Shown: positions 23,844 through 39,244, counted from the stretch's first letter. The stretch is 64,000 bases of DNA from Ruania rhizosphaerae (GCF_009805705.1 NZ_VSMB01000005.1:124001-188000); one strand, 5' to 3'. Notes: a model not told the origin generated them from the sequence alone. Numbers and translations are program-made.

Positions 23844-26525
23844 GTGTCTGGGACAACAGTGCTCCGCCGAGCAGGGCTCGGCCTGGCAGTCGTGCTCGTG
23901 ATCGCACTGGTCGTCGCCACGGTGGCCACCTTCACCTTCGTGCGCCGCCCGCTGCCCGACCACGGGGGCACCGCCTCCCTGCCCGGGCTCGGTAGCGCCG
24001 TCGAAGTGATCCGGGACGAACGCGGCATCCCGCACCTGTACGCCGACACTGCGACCGACCTGTTCATGGCCCAGGGGTACGTCCACGCCCAGGACCGGTT
24101 CTTCGAGATGGACTACCGGCGTCACCTGACGGCAGGGCGCCTGGCCGAGCTCGTGGGCCCGGACGAGAGTGCGATTACTGCCGATCAGGTCATCCGCACG
24201 ATGGGATGGCGGCGGGTGGCCGAACAGGAATGGGACCTGCTCGAACCCGAGACCCGCACCTACCTCACCGCCTACGCCGACGGGGTGAACGCCTACCTTG
24301 CCGAGCGCTCGCCCAGCAGCCTCGCCCTCGAGTACACCGTGCTCGGTCTCCAGGTCGAGGTCGAGGACATCGAACCATGGCACCCGGTGGACTCCCTCGC
24401 CTGGCTCAAGGCCATGGCCTGGGACCTGGTGGGCAACTACGGTGACGAGCTCGAACGGGCCGCCGCGTACGGGCAGACCGGTGACGTGGACATGGTCGCC
24501 CAGCTTTTCCCGGAGTATCCGGCCGAACGGAACCTTCCCATCCTGCCGACCGCTGCCGAGACCGAGGCGAATGCTCAACTCGCCGCGGACGCCGATGACA
24601 CAGCGAACACCGGTACCGACGCCGATGCCTCGTCGCCCGGAGGGGCGAGCGGCACCGAGGTGTTCACCACCGACGCCACCGCGGCCTTGGAGTCCACGCT
24701 CTCGGCGCTCGCTGCCGTTCCGCACCCGCTCGGCAGCGGCGACGGTATCGGCTCCAACTCCTGGGTGGTCTCCGGCGAACACACCGAGTCCGGGTTACCG
24801 CTGCTGGCCAACGACCCGCACCTGAGCCCGTCCGTCCCGGGCATCTGGTACCAGGCCGGTCTGCACTGCCGCAGCACCGGCCCGGAGTGCCCCTTCGACG
24901 TCAGCGGATTCACCTTCGCCGGAATGCCCGGGGTGATCATCGGCCACAACGCGGATCTCTCCTGGGGGCTGACGAACCTGACTGCCGACACCAGCGACTT
25001 CTTCCTCGAACGCACCTACCCGGACGGCACCTACCTCTACGACGGCGGTCGTGAGCGGCTCACCGAACGGGTCGAGACCATCGAGGTCAACGGGGGTGAG
25101 CCGATCGAGCTGACCATCCGATCCACCGAACACGGTCCGATCGTCTCCGACGTACTCACCTCGACCCGTGAAGCCGGCCAGATGCCGCTCCCGGAGATCT
25201 CGCCACCGCCCGGCAGTGGCGGTTTCGCTGTGGCGCTCTCCTGGACGGCGCTGGAACCGGGCCGCACCATGGACGCGGTGTTCGCGATCAACACCTCTTC
25301 TGATTCCGATGACATCGCAGCCGCGGCCGCACTGTTCGAGGTGCCGACGCAGAACATCGTGTTCGCCACGACCGCCGGCGACATCGGCTATCAGGCGCCG
25401 GGTCGCATCCCCGTGCGCGAGGAGGAAGTGCGTGACGCGGTCGTGCCCTCCGACGGGTCGTGGCCGCGACCGGGCTGGCACCCGCGCTACGACTGGCAGG
25501 GGTACCTGGACCCCGCCGATCTGCCCTCTGCACTCAACCCGGACTCGGGTGTGATCGTGGCCGCCAACCAGCCGGTGCTCACCCCCGAGCGGTATCCTGA
25601 CTTCGGAAGCGATTTCGCCTACGGCTACCGGGCGCAGCAGATCTACGACCGGATCTCCGCGATGGTGGAGACCGGTCCTGTCGGCGTCGAGGACATGGCG
25701 CTCATCCAGGCCGACGAGACCGACCCCGCGGCCGAGATGCTGGTACCGGTGCTGCGTGAGATCGAGTTCGCCGACGAGGACTTCGCTGACTCCGAGCTCG
25801 ATGCAGAGTTCGTGAACGAGGCGCTGGAGCTGTTCGAGGACTGGGACCACGTCAACGACACCGACTCCGCCGCCGCTGCCTACTTCGCCTCCGTCTGGAC
25901 CAACCTGCTGCGGCTGACGTTCTGGGATCAGCTCCCCGCTGACCACCGTCCCAGTGGCGGCAGCCGGTGGATCGAGGCAGTCCGCGGTCTCCTTGCGGAC
26001 GAGGACAGTCCGTGGTGGGACGACCGGGCGACGCTGAACGTGGTGGAGCAGCGCGACGAGATCCTGGGTGAGGCGCTCATCGATGCCCGGGTCCAGCTGA
26101 CCGTCTCCCTGGGCAAGGACCCGCAGGACTGGCGCTGGGGCGGGGTCCACACATTGACTCCCACCCACGAGGTGCTCGGAGGCGATGCCGCCCCCGCGAT
26201 CGTGGCCGACTACATGAACCTCCCCGACGCCGGGCTCGGTGGCGGGCCATCGATCGTCAACGCCAACGGCTGGCGTGCCGACGCCTGGACCGAGGGCTAC
26301 CCGGACTTTGCCGTGACCGCGGTTCCTTCCATGCGGATGGTGGTCGACCTGGCGGATCTGGACGCCTCGACGTGGGTGAACCTCACCGGCAGCTCCGGGC
26401 ATCGGGCGTCAGGACACTACGGCGACCAGTACGAGGCCTGGGCAGCTGGGGAGACGTATCCCTGGCCCTTCAGCAGGAGCGCGGTCGAAGCGGCAGAACA
26501 GCAGCGGCTGACGCTGCAGCCCTGA
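23844..26525 (+). CDS. Penicillin acylase family protein (Ntn hydrolase)
   Basis: The 893-residue precursor has an N-terminal membrane anchor or signal (LGLAVVLVIALVVATVATFTF), an alpha chain beginning VEVIRDERGIPHLYADT, an acidic spacer at about residues 235-280 that would be excised, and the beta-chain N-terminal nucleophile Ser304 in G-SNSWVVSGEH. The AANQPVL segment of the active site is also kept. The family cleaves amide bonds of acylated amines, such as penicillins or acyl-homoserine lactones. The GTG at 23844 is divergent from fmdB; a TACCCT hexamer just upstream suggests a short or absent leader. The substrate is unknown. Confidence 0.9.
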   Translation: MSGTTVLRRAGLGLAVVLVIALVVATVATFTFVRRPLPDHGGTASLPGLGSAVEVIRDERGIPHLYADTATDLFMAQGYVHAQDRFFEMDYRRHLTAGRLAELVGPDESAITADQVIRTMGWRRVAEQEWDLLEPETRTYLTAYADGVNAYLAERSPSSLALEYTVLGLQVEVEDIEPWHPVDSLAWLKAMAWDLVGNYGDELERAAAYGQTGDVDMVAQLFPEYPAERNLPILPTAAETEANAQLAADADDTANTGTDADASSPGGASGTEVFTTDATAALESTLSALAAVPHPLGSGDGIGSNSWVVSGEHTESGLPLLANDPHLSPSVPGIWYQAGLHCRSTGPECPFDVSGFTFAGMPGVIIGHNADLSWGLTNLTADTSDFFLERTYPDGTYLYDGGRERLTERVETIEVNGGEPIELTIRSTEHGPIVSDVLTSTREAGQMPLPEISPPPGSGGFAVALSWTALEPGRTMDAVFAINTSSDSDDIAAAAALFEVPTQNIVFATTAGDIGYQAPGRIPVREEEVRDAVVPSDGSWPRPGWHPRYDWQGYLDPADLPSALNPDSGVIVAANQPVLTPERYPDFGSDFAYGYRAQQIYDRISAMVETGPVGVEDMALIQADETDPAAEMLVPVLREIEFADEDFADSELDAEFVNEALELFEDWDHVNDTDSAAAAYFASVWTNLLRLTFWDQLPADHRPSGGSRWIEAVRGLLADEDSPWWDDRATLNVVEQRDEILGEALIDARVQLTVSLGKDPQDWRWGGVHTLTPTHEVLGGDAAPAIVADYMNLPDAGLGGGPSIVNANGWRADAWTEGYPDFAVTAVPSMRMVVDLADLDASTWVNLTGSSGHRASGHYGDQYEAWAAGETYPWPFSRSAVEAAEQQRLTLQP

Positions 26526-26527
26526 GG

Positions 26528-26546
26528 CACGGCAGTGACTGCCGTG
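26528..26546. terminator. Bidirectional hairpin between convergent genes
   Basis: CACGGCAGT (26528-26536) and ACTGCCGTG (26538-26546) are perfect inverted repeats around one base. The repeat sits between the acylase stop codon and the 5-FTHF ligase stop codon, so it can serve both strands. Confidence 0.65.
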
Positions 26547-26561
26547 GTGCTGCCGAGTAGC

Positions 26562-27182
26562 TCAGGGACGCAGCCACTCCACGCCCGAGGGCGTCAGGAC
26601 GCCGTCCACGGGGCGATCGTGCGGAGCTGATGGCAACGGGTCGGAGCACCGTTCGTCGTCGAAGACCACCGCGATGACCGGCGTGCCGGGGCGTGCGTGG
26701 GTGAGTACGCGGTCATACCAGCCGCCCCCCTGCCCGAGCCGGACGCCACGGTCGTCGACCCCGAGAGCGGGGGCGAATACCAGGTCCGCCTGGGCGATCG
26801 CCGCCTCACCGAGGCCGGGACCGTCCGGCTCCGGCGGACGGCCGGGTGCACGCTCGGCGAGCGGGTCCCCGACCCGGTAGGTGGCCCAGTCCCGGGTCAG
26901 TCCCGGACCGAGGACCGGCAGCAGGATCTCCACACCGGCCTCGCCCAGTACCTCCAGCAACGGCCCGGTGTCGGGCTCGGCAGGCCGGGCAGCATAGGCG
27001 GCCACGGTCGTGACGCCGTCCAGCAGGGCGTGGGCGTGGACGGCGATCGCATCCGCTGCCTCTCGGCGCTCGCGCTCAGGGCGGTCACGACGGTGACGGC
27101 GTACCTCCTCCCGGACGAGCTGTTTTGCATCCTCGAGCTCCAGTCCGGCCGCGTCGGGGAGGCTGGGTGAGAGGGTCCACAT
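26562..27182 (-). CDS. 5-formyltetrahydrofolate cyclo-ligase
   Basis: The 206-residue protein has N-terminal ELEDAKQLVREEVRRHRRDR, the nucleotide-binding loop LVFAPALGVDDRGVRLGQGGGWYDRVL, and VFDDERCSDPLP-PVDGVLTP at the end. These are the folate ligase (MTHFS) hallmarks. It converts 5-formyl-THF to 5,10-methenyl-THF with ATP. It is divergent from galU across 92 bp, the same arrangement as in Mycobacterium (Rv0992c/Rv0993). Confidence 0.93.
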   Translation of the reverse strand: MWTLSPSLPDAAGLELEDAKQLVREEVRRHRRDRPERERREAADAIAVHAHALLDGVTTVAAYAARPAEPDTGPLLEVLGEAGVEILLPVLGPGLTRDWATYRVGDPLAERAPGRPPEPDGPGLGEAAIAQADLVFAPALGVDDRGVRLGQGGGWYDRVLTHARPGTPVIAVVFDDERCSDPLPSAPHDRPVDGVLTPSGVEWLRP

Positions 27183-27274
27183 ATCTCTACCTTCGCACCC
27201 TCGGACCGCGTTCGCCAGGGACCAGCGAGCAGAGGCTGACACATCTCGCCAGACGGACCGATACCGTGGGCCCC

Positions 27275-28195
27275 ATGAGCGCAGTGACAAAGGCAGTGGT
27301 TCCCGTGGCAGGCCTCGGCACCCGGTTCGTGCCGGCGACGAAGGCGATCCCGAAGGTCATGTTGCCGGTGGTCGATACGCCCTCGATCCAATACGTGGTG
27401 GAGGAAGCCGCGGCCGCCGGACTCACCGATGTGGTGCTCGTGACCGGACGTGGGCAGTCCTCAGTGGGTGACCACTTCGACTCCGCGCCCGAGTTGGAAC
27501 GCGTGCTCGAAGCCAAGGGTGACCAGGCGCGGCTGGAGGCCGTGCGGGCCTCCTCCGAGCTTGCGCAGGTGCACCTGGTGCGCCAGGGAGCCCCGCTCGG
27601 ACTCGGCCACGCCGTGCTCACCGCCGCCGCGCATGTCGGCGACGAACCCTTCGCCGTCCAGCTCGGGGACGACCTCATCGACGCCCGCGACCCGATCCTG
27701 CCGACGATGATCGCCGCCCAGGAAGCCCTCGGCGGGTCGGTCATCGCGCTGATGGAGGTCGAGCCGAGCCAGATCCATCTGTACGGGTGCGCCGCCGTCG
27801 AGCCGGTCGACCTCTCGGCCCTCACCGGCGACCTCGCTTCCCGCAGCGAGGACATCGTGCGCGTGCAGCACATGGTCGAGAAACCCGACGCCGCCGACGC
27901 CCCCTCCAACCTGGCGATGATCGGCCGCTACGTGCTCCACCCCGAGGTCTTCGACGTGCTGCGCACCACCGAACCCGGCCGCGGCGGGGAGATCCAGCTC
28001 ACCGACGCCCTCGCCGAGCTCGCCGGACGGCCCGGACCCGGCGGCGGTGTGCACGGCGTGATCTTCCGCGGACGGCGCTATGACACCGGCGACCGGCTCG
28101 ACTACCTCAAGGCTGTCGTCCAGCTGGGAGCCGACCACCAGGATCTGGGTGAGGACTTCCTGAACTGGTTGCGCGGGTACGTGGCATCGCGATGA
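27275..28195 (+). CDS. galU: UTP-glucose-1-phosphate uridylyltransferase
   Basis: The 306-residue nucleotidyltransferase has the sugar-nucleotide signature GLGTRFVPATKAIPKVMLPV, then IQYVVEEA, the GLGHAVL segment, LGDDLID as metal-binding acidic pair and MVEKPDAADAPSNLAMIGRYVL. It makes UDP-glucose for polysaccharide and trehalose synthesis. A TACCGT hexamer at 27262-27267 places the transcript start right at the ATG. It heads a co-directional run with moeA, rimJ and a membrane protein. Confidence 0.95.
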   Translation: MSAVTKAVVPVAGLGTRFVPATKAIPKVMLPVVDTPSIQYVVEEAAAAGLTDVVLVTGRGQSSVGDHFDSAPELERVLEAKGDQARLEAVRASSELAQVHLVRQGAPLGLGHAVLTAAAHVGDEPFAVQLGDDLIDARDPILPTMIAAQEALGGSVIALMEVEPSQIHLYGCAAVEPVDLSALTGDLASRSEDIVRVQHMVEKPDAADAPSNLAMIGRYVLHPEVFDVLRTTEPGRGGEIQLTDALAELAGRPGPGGGVHGVIFRGRRYDTGDRLDYLKAVVQLGADHQDLGEDFLNWLRGYVASR

Positions 28196-28208
28196 CGACG
28201 GTTCAGCG

Positions 28209-29438
28209 ATGAAGTCTGTCTCGGAGCACCTCGGTGCGGTGCTGGACCTCCTGCAGCCGCTTCCGCCGCTCGACGTGGTGCTCCACGATGCCGTGGGATG
28301 TGTGCTCGCTGAGGACGTCCTGGCCGGTGACGACCTACCCGAGCGCGACCTCGCCGGGATCGACGGATATGCCGTCATCAGCCGGGACGTCGATGGGGCC
28401 ACGCCGCAGTCGCAGGTCACCTTGCGTGTGCTCGACGAGATCGTCGCCGGATCGGTGGATGACCACCGCGTGGTGACGGGATCGGCGTTGAAGGTGGCCT
28501 CTGGGGCGCCGCTGCCCGGCGGGGCCGATGCTGTGGTCCCGCTGGAGGACACCGACGGCGGTCGTGCGGCCGTGCACGTGCGCTCCGGTCCCGTACCGGG
28601 TTCGTTCGTGCGCAGGCAAGGGGAGGACCTGCGCACCGGGGAGATCGCGCTCGCGGCGGGGGAGCGTATCGGTGCACGGCAGATCGCCCTGCTCGCTGCG
28701 CTGGGCCGGGCCCGGGTTGGCGTCCACCCGCGCCCACGGGTGGTGCTGGTCTCCGTGGGTGATGAGCTCGCCGAACCGGGACGGCGGGCCAGCGCCGGGC
28801 AGGTGTTCGATGCCAACGGCCACGCACTCGCCACCGCCGTGCAGGATGCCGGCGGTGCGACATTCCGGGTGGCGGCCGTACCGGACGCGCGCACCCACCT
28901 GGCCGAGACGCTGGAGGATCAACTCGTGCGGGCCGATGTGGTCATCACCACCGGGGGGCTGAGCTACGGCGGGAACGACACCGTGAAGGAGGTCCTCGCG
29001 CAGCTCGGGCAGGTGCGTTTCGACAACGTCGCCATTGCGCCTGGGCGGCAGTTCGGCGTCGGGGTGATCGGAGGTCAGACCAGCGGGACGCCGACCCCGA
29101 TCGTATGCCTGCCTGGAGACCCTGCGGCCGCGCAGGTGGGCTACGAGGTGTTCGTTCGCCCGGCGCTGCTTGCGATGGCCGGGCACAGCGAGCGATACCG
29201 CCCGACGGTACCGGCCGCCGTCACGCGGGCCTGGGACTCCCCAGCCGGGCGGCGCCAGTTTGTCCCGGTCACGGTGCTCGGAAGCCCGGACGCCGGCTAC
29301 CGGGCGACCCCGGTGGGAGTCCCCGGCCGGCTATCGGTCAGCGCGATGTCGCGGGCGAACGGACTGGCGGTCGTGCCGGAGGGCGTCACGACGGTCGAGG
29401 CAGGGGCCCAGCTGCACTGCCTGGTGCTGGAGAGCTGA
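28209..29438 (+). CDS. moeA: Molybdopterin molybdenumtransferase
   Basis: The 409-residue protein has the MoeA/gephyrin layout: N-terminal domain with LPERDLAGIDGYAV, GSALKVASGAPLPGGADAVV, the MoCF domain with VVLVSVGDELAEPG and ITTGGLSYGGNDTVKEVL, and a C-terminal beta domain. MoeA inserts molybdate into adenylylated molybdopterin. Actinobacteria keep a paralogue between galU and rimJ even without local molybdenum-cofactor genes. It is 13 bp after galU, and the next gene starts 1 bp after its stop codon. Confidence 0.93.
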   Translation: MKSVSEHLGAVLDLLQPLPPLDVVLHDAVGCVLAEDVLAGDDLPERDLAGIDGYAVISRDVDGATPQSQVTLRVLDEIVAGSVDDHRVVTGSALKVASGAPLPGGADAVVPLEDTDGGRAAVHVRSGPVPGSFVRRQGEDLRTGEIALAAGERIGARQIALLAALGRARVGVHPRPRVVLVSVGDELAEPGRRASAGQVFDANGHALATAVQDAGGATFRVAAVPDARTHLAETLEDQLVRADVVITTGGLSYGGNDTVKEVLAQLGQVRFDNVAIAPGRQFGVGVIGGQTSGTPTPIVCLPGDPAAAQVGYEVFVRPALLAMAGHSERYRPTVPAAVTRAWDSPAGRRQFVPVTVLGSPDAGYRATPVGVPGRLSVSAMSRANGLAVVPEGVTTVEAGAQLHCLVLES

Positions 29439-29439
29439 G

Positions 29440-30015
29440 GTGGAGCTGGAACTGGTGGCCCGGGAGTTGCGGCTCCGGCCACTGCGCCGGGGTGACCGGC
29501 GCGCATGGGAGGCGCTGCGCCGTCGTAACGCCGCGTGGCTGGCGCCCTGGGAGGCCACCTCCCCGGAGCCGGCCACCTATCGCCCCACGTTCCGGCAATA
29601 CGTGCGCGACCAGGCGCGGGCCGCGAAAGAAGGCAGCGGCTACGCCTTCGTCATGGAGTACCGGGGCGAGATCGTCGGCCAGGTGACCATCGCCGGCGTG
29701 GTGCGTGGCTCGTTGCAGGCGGCCACCATCGGGTACTGGATCTCCGAGCACGTGGCCGGGCGGGGGATCACCCCGATGGCGGTGGCGATGGCGGCAGACT
29801 TCTGCTGGTTCCGGCTCGGGCTGCACCGGGTGGAGATCAATGTTCGGCCCGAGAACGCCGCCAGTCTGCGCGTGGTCGCCAAGCTCGGGTTCCGGGAAGA
29901 AGGGCTGCGGCCGGGGTATCTGCACATCCAGGGCCGGTGGGCCGATCACCGGAGTTTCGCGCTCAACCGGGACGAGATTGGGGAGGGGTTGGTGGCCCGG
30001 TTGCGGGGTCGCTGA
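29440..30015 (+). CDS. RimJ/RimL-family GNAT N-acetyltransferase
   Basis: The 191-residue protein begins with GTG one base after moeA. GNAT signatures run in order: LRPLRRGDRRAWEALR, GYAFVMEYRGEIVGQVTI, the acetyl-CoA loop YWISEHVAGRGITPMAV, and INVRPENAASLRVVAKLGF. It corresponds to the gene called rimJ after moeA1 in Mycobacterium. Proteins of this type acetylate N-termini, often of ribosomal proteins. The true substrate is unproven. Confidence 0.9.
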   Translation: MELELVARELRLRPLRRGDRRAWEALRRRNAAWLAPWEATSPEPATYRPTFRQYVRDQARAAKEGSGYAFVMEYRGEIVGQVTIAGVVRGSLQAATIGYWISEHVAGRGITPMAVAMAADFCWFRLGLHRVEINVRPENAASLRVVAKLGFREEGLRPGYLHIQGRWADHRSFALNRDEIGEGLVARLRGR

Positions 30016-30166
30016 GGCGGCACCGACACGGGTGGACCAGCACGGCGCAGGATGCGCCCCAGCCCGACGCATGCGTGTCGATGCGGTCAGCCATTGTGCG
30101 CTTGCAGAGGCGACACGCCGCGGCTGATCAGCGGATCGGGGCCGCGCTGGACATACCGTTCAGATC

Positions 30167-31129
30167 GTGGAGTTCGCCGGATGGGTCGCCCTGGCGATCG
30201 CGGTGATGATCTTCGGATACTTGCTTCCGACCGCGATCCGTTCCAGGCAGGTCGTCGTGGACTCGCGGGTGACCGACAGGTTCTCCGGGGGGCTGCGAGT
30301 GCTGGCCCGTACCGGTGAGGCTCCACCCACACCGACACCTATGAGCACGAGCCGCGGATTCCTGCACCGCACCGCGGCCGAGGAGGACAGACCGATGCAC
30401 TCGCCCGTCGCTGCGCGGCCCGCTGCCGCGGATGTGCGCCGTGCGGCTGCAGCCCGCGCCGCGCGCGCCGCTGCCGCCAGCCGTCGTGCTGCCGCGGCGA
30501 AGCGCCGGCTCGTGCTCACCCTCACACTGCTCGCCCTGACCGCCGCCGGCTGGACCGTGGTGGGCATGACGCCGGTGAACGTGGTCGCCGGGATCGTGCC
30601 CACGGTCGCGTTCGGTGGCGTGCTCGTCCTCGGACGGCGTGCCGCCGCCCAGGCGAAGATCGCCGACGCCCGGTGGGCTGCCGAGATCGAACGTGCCCGG
30701 AAGGCCGAGCAGACCCGCGCCGCCCGGCGCCCCAAGCAGCCCGAGGCCAAGCCCTCCAGCCTGCGGATCGAGCTAGATCCCGGTGCGCTGATGGCCGAGC
30801 ACGCCCCTGAAGCCGAGGAACTTCGGGTAGAGATCCCCGCCGGGGAGGGGTGGACCCCTGTGCCCGTGCCGGCGCCCATGTACACGATGAAGCCGGTCGC
30901 GCGCCGGCGTGAGCCCGTGGTCGAGGACTTCACGGCTCAGCCCGCTGCTGGGCAGCAGTCCCCGACGGCGGAGGGTCCCGTTCCCGCGGACGACCCTGCT
31001 GCCGAGGCCGGTTCCGGCGGTGGTTCAGCTGCAGGTGGTTCGGCTGCCGGCGGGGCCGGCCGGGCTGTGCCTGCGCCGTCGGTGGACCTGCAGGCCGTGC
31101 TGGAGCGGCGACGGGCTGTGGGGCAGTAG
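30167..31129 (+). CDS. Conserved membrane protein after the galU-moeA-rimJ run
   Basis: The 320-residue protein has one N-terminal helix (FAGWVALAIAVMIFGYLL), an Ala/Arg-rich charged helix that may be a coiled coil (about residues 85-112), two further helices (about 115-160), and a Pro/Gly/Ala-rich cytoplasmic tail. It occupies the place of Rv0996 in Mycobacterium, which also has this pattern. Function is unknown. A hairpin follows immediately. The start is GTG 30167, with 151 bp of gene-free sequence before it. Confidence 0.75.
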   Translation: MEFAGWVALAIAVMIFGYLLPTAIRSRQVVVDSRVTDRFSGGLRVLARTGEAPPTPTPMSTSRGFLHRTAAEEDRPMHSPVAARPAAADVRRAAAARAARAAAASRRAAAAKRRLVLTLTLLALTAAGWTVVGMTPVNVVAGIVPTVAFGGVLVLGRRAAAQAKIADARWAAEIERARKAEQTRAARRPKQPEAKPSSLRIELDPGALMAEHAPEAEELRVEIPAGEGWTPVPVPAPMYTMKPVARRREPVVEDFTAQPAAGQQSPTAEGPVPADDPAAEAGSGGGSAAGGSAAGGAGRAVPAPSVDLQAVLERRRAVGQ

Positions 31130-31149
31130 GGCACGCGAGGAGCGTGCCC
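31129..31149 (+). terminator. 8-bp stem hairpin terminator
   Basis: GGGCACGC (31129-31136) and GCGTGCCC (31142-31149) form a perfect stem with a 5-nt loop, starting on the last base of the stop codon. It separates this operon from the convergent beta-helix gene. Confidence 0.75.
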
Positions 31150-31156
31150 CTACCCC

Positions 31157-32746
31157 TCAGGCGGGGGAGCCTGAAGCATCGCGCCAGGTGGAGCCATCAG
31201 ACCACAACGGAGAGTTCGTCGTGGTGTCGAAGATGGACGATCCGGGCGGGAACGCACTCGCGGCGGGCCGGGATGCGCTCGAATGCACTGGTGCTGGAAA
31301 GCCCTCGGGAGTTGTTTGCGCGGCACCCTCGATCACGTTCCCGGCGATCATGCCGGTGGATGGCTGGCGAGGAATGATCCCGTACGTCATGACGCCGCCA
31401 CGGCTGTCCGTGATCTGATTCGTCATGATGGTGGTGTTGGTGCTGCTGCCTGCTGCAGGCGCGAACGCACCGATGCCGACATTGCGGTAGGTGGCGTCGT
31501 CAGGGATGGGCGTGACGCCGTCGATGTAGTACTCGGAGCCGGCGTTGTGCACACCGTTTCCGAGCACCGTGAGGTGGTCCGTCCCATGGAAGAGGATCCC
31601 GCAGCGCTCCGCGTTCCGGACGAGGTTTCCCACGATCACATTGCGTTCAGCCAGTTGCTCGTAGTCGCCCTGATCTCCGGAGGAAAAGGACGAACTGTGG
31701 TTGAGCGGCATCCCGGAGATCATGATGCCCACGCCATACCACGGGCCGTTTCCATCGCTGTTCCAGGTGCCGACGCCACGCAGCACCCCCTCGACCACAT
31801 TGCCTTGGACGAGGGTGTCGCACGTGCCACGGGTCAGCTCGATGCCGCCGATTCCGGAGTCGCTGACGGTATTGCCGACGATGGCGAGATGACTCGGTCC
31901 GATGTCGTCGCCGAAGCCGCCTGCGAAGACCCCGGAGAAGAACGATCCGGCAATCGTGTTGCCCGAGCACGTCACCTCGCGGCAACCGCGCGAGAGTGAG
32001 ACTCCGTTGTCCGCTGACCACTCGATGCGGTTGTGGTGAAACTGGACCGAGTGACAGAACGTGAACCCGACGTCTTTGCATCGGCGGAAGTAGGTGTCTC
32101 GGACGACGACGTTGCGGGCACCGTTGACATGCACTGGAAGGTGTTCGAGACCGTAGAACCGGCATCGGTCAACAGTGATCCCGTCGATTTCACCAAGCGC
32201 CGGAGTATCCGGATCCAGCGGCCCCTGCGCGAAGATGCCGGTGCGTAGGTAGCCCTCCGATGGAAACGGACGTGGCTGAGCGCCGTCCCGTGCGTGACCG
32301 ACTGGTTCGCTGGTCATTCCTCCGTCGAACCCGAGACCACGGAATGTGATGTTTCGGGTGTCGCTCGATCCGCCGATCTTGAAGATGCGGGAGAGGGAGC
32401 CAGACATTGCCGGGTCCGCACGCAGGAGCGTGGCGTCCGCACCTAGGCCCTCGATGGTCACGTTCGTGAGCCCGGTGAGGTCGATCGGCGCCGTGAAGTC
32501 GTAGGCGGGTGCACTGGCGATCAGGTGCGCTCCGCCTGTGAGGGCGTGGCACGCTGCCACGGCGTCCTCCCACGCTTGCTGGTCGGAGGTAGTCCGGAAA
32601 TCCTCGACGAAGAGTCGCCGCGTGAGCGGATCAGCGGCTGCCTCGGCGGCTGGAGTGGCGAGCAGGGCGGCGAGCCCGCCGGTCGCTGCGAGGCCTGCGA
32701 CCAGGGACCGGCGGGATGGTGATCGTGGGGTGTCGTCGTGACTCAT
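31157..32746 (-). CDS. Secreted right-handed parallel beta-helix protein
   Basis: The 529-residue protein has a Tat signal with RRSLVAGLAATGG and a probable cleavage after AEAAA. The body is built of short beta coils: NVTIEGLGAD, NITFRGLGFDG, NVVVRDTYFRR, VTCSGNTIAGS, LVQGNVVEGV, NVIVGNLVRNA, LTVLGNGVHNA. This is the pectate-lyase/NosD-like fold of polysaccharide lyases and epimerases. The first 50 residues of the mature part (DFRTTSDQQAWEDAVAACHA) match the usual cap of such enzymes. No catalytic residues can be assigned. Its neighbours suggest action on an extracellular uronic-acid polymer. Confidence 0.82.
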   Translation of the reverse strand: MSHDDTPRSPSRRSLVAGLAATGGLAALLATPAAEAAADPLTRRLFVEDFRTTSDQQAWEDAVAACHALTGGAHLIASAPAYDFTAPIDLTGLTNVTIEGLGADATLLRADPAMSGSLSRIFKIGGSSDTRNITFRGLGFDGGMTSEPVGHARDGAQPRPFPSEGYLRTGIFAQGPLDPDTPALGEIDGITVDRCRFYGLEHLPVHVNGARNVVVRDTYFRRCKDVGFTFCHSVQFHHNRIEWSADNGVSLSRGCREVTCSGNTIAGSFFSGVFAGGFGDDIGPSHLAIVGNTVSDSGIGGIELTRGTCDTLVQGNVVEGVLRGVGTWNSDGNGPWYGVGIMISGMPLNHSSSFSSGDQGDYEQLAERNVIVGNLVRNAERCGILFHGTDHLTVLGNGVHNAGSEYYIDGVTPIPDDATYRNVGIGAFAPAAGSSTNTTIMTNQITDSRGGVMTYGIIPRQPSTGMIAGNVIEGAAQTTPEGFPAPVHSSASRPAASAFPPGSSIFDTTTNSPLWSDGSTWRDASGSPA

Positions 32747-32874
32747 CAGATCCGTCCTTGGTTCTGTGAAGGGTTCAACAGGTGATGTGATGTCCGCGCT
32801 GTGCGTCAGCGTGGAGCGCCCAACCCGGGCTCGAGATGACCGTGCGCGATGTGAGCAGGGTGCCCGGGAAGTGC

Positions 32875-32880
32875 TATTCT
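32875..32880 (+). promoter_or_regulatory. -10 element of tRNA-Ala
   Basis: TATTCT lies 12 bp before the tRNA 5' end, so the primary transcript would start about 5 bases upstream of the tRNA. The -35 (TGAGCA at 32852-32857) is poor. Confidence 0.45.
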
Positions 32881-32892
32881 GGGCACTGCCTT

Positions 32893-32968
32893 GGGGCTAT
32901 GGCGCAGTTGGTAGCGCGTCTCGTTCGCAATGAGAAGGTCGGGGGTTCGAATCCCCCTAGCTCCACCA
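32893..32968 (+). tRNA. tRNA-Ala (anticodon CGC)
   Basis: The acceptor GGGGCTA/TAGCTCC (one G-T pair), anticodon arm TCTCG-TTCGCAA-TGAGA with anticodon CGC, and T-arm GGGGG-TTCGAAT-CCCCC fold well. The CCA end is encoded (32966-32968). The last 17 bases recur at 33067-33083. Confidence 0.96.
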
Positions 32969-33013
32969 CATGTCTGTAGGGTCGGCATGCTTTTCGCCGG
33001 GCCTGCAGACATG
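32969..33013 (+). terminator. Hairpin directly after tRNA-Ala
   Basis: CATGTCTGTAG (32969-32979) pairs with CTGCAGACATG (33003-33013), 11 bp with one G-T pair, over a 23-nt loop that contains a T-rich patch. It begins on the base after the CCA end. Confidence 0.65.
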
Positions 33014-33066
33014 ATGAAGGCAGAGTGGATTCGGGAGCCTGCCGCAGCGGAGCGAGGACAGGCGGT

Positions 33067-33083
33067 TCCCCCTAGCTCCACCA
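33067..33083. repeat. Duplicated tRNA-Ala 3' end (att-like)
   Basis: TCCCCCTAGCTCCACCA here is an exact copy of the tRNA-Ala 3' end at 32952-32968. Duplication of a tRNA 3' end is the mark left by tRNA-targeting integrases. Only 98 bp separate the copies and there is no integrase gene, so this would be a remnant or a second-element scar at the edge of the catabolic block. Confidence 0.6.
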
Positions 33084-33098
33084 GTGGTGGTCGTCGGC

Positions 33099-39144
<6,046 letters not shown>

Positions 39145-39244
39145 GTCAGTGGTCCTCTCGGTCGTCAGTGACCGTTGCGCCGTCGTAGTGAATGCGGAGT
39201 CAACCGCGCATCCAAGATGCGTGATCCACAATCAGCTATCTAAG

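Noticed and set aside
24795-26402. Antisense frame over the penicillin acylase gene
   Set aside because: No motif, and the plus strand is unmistakably coding.
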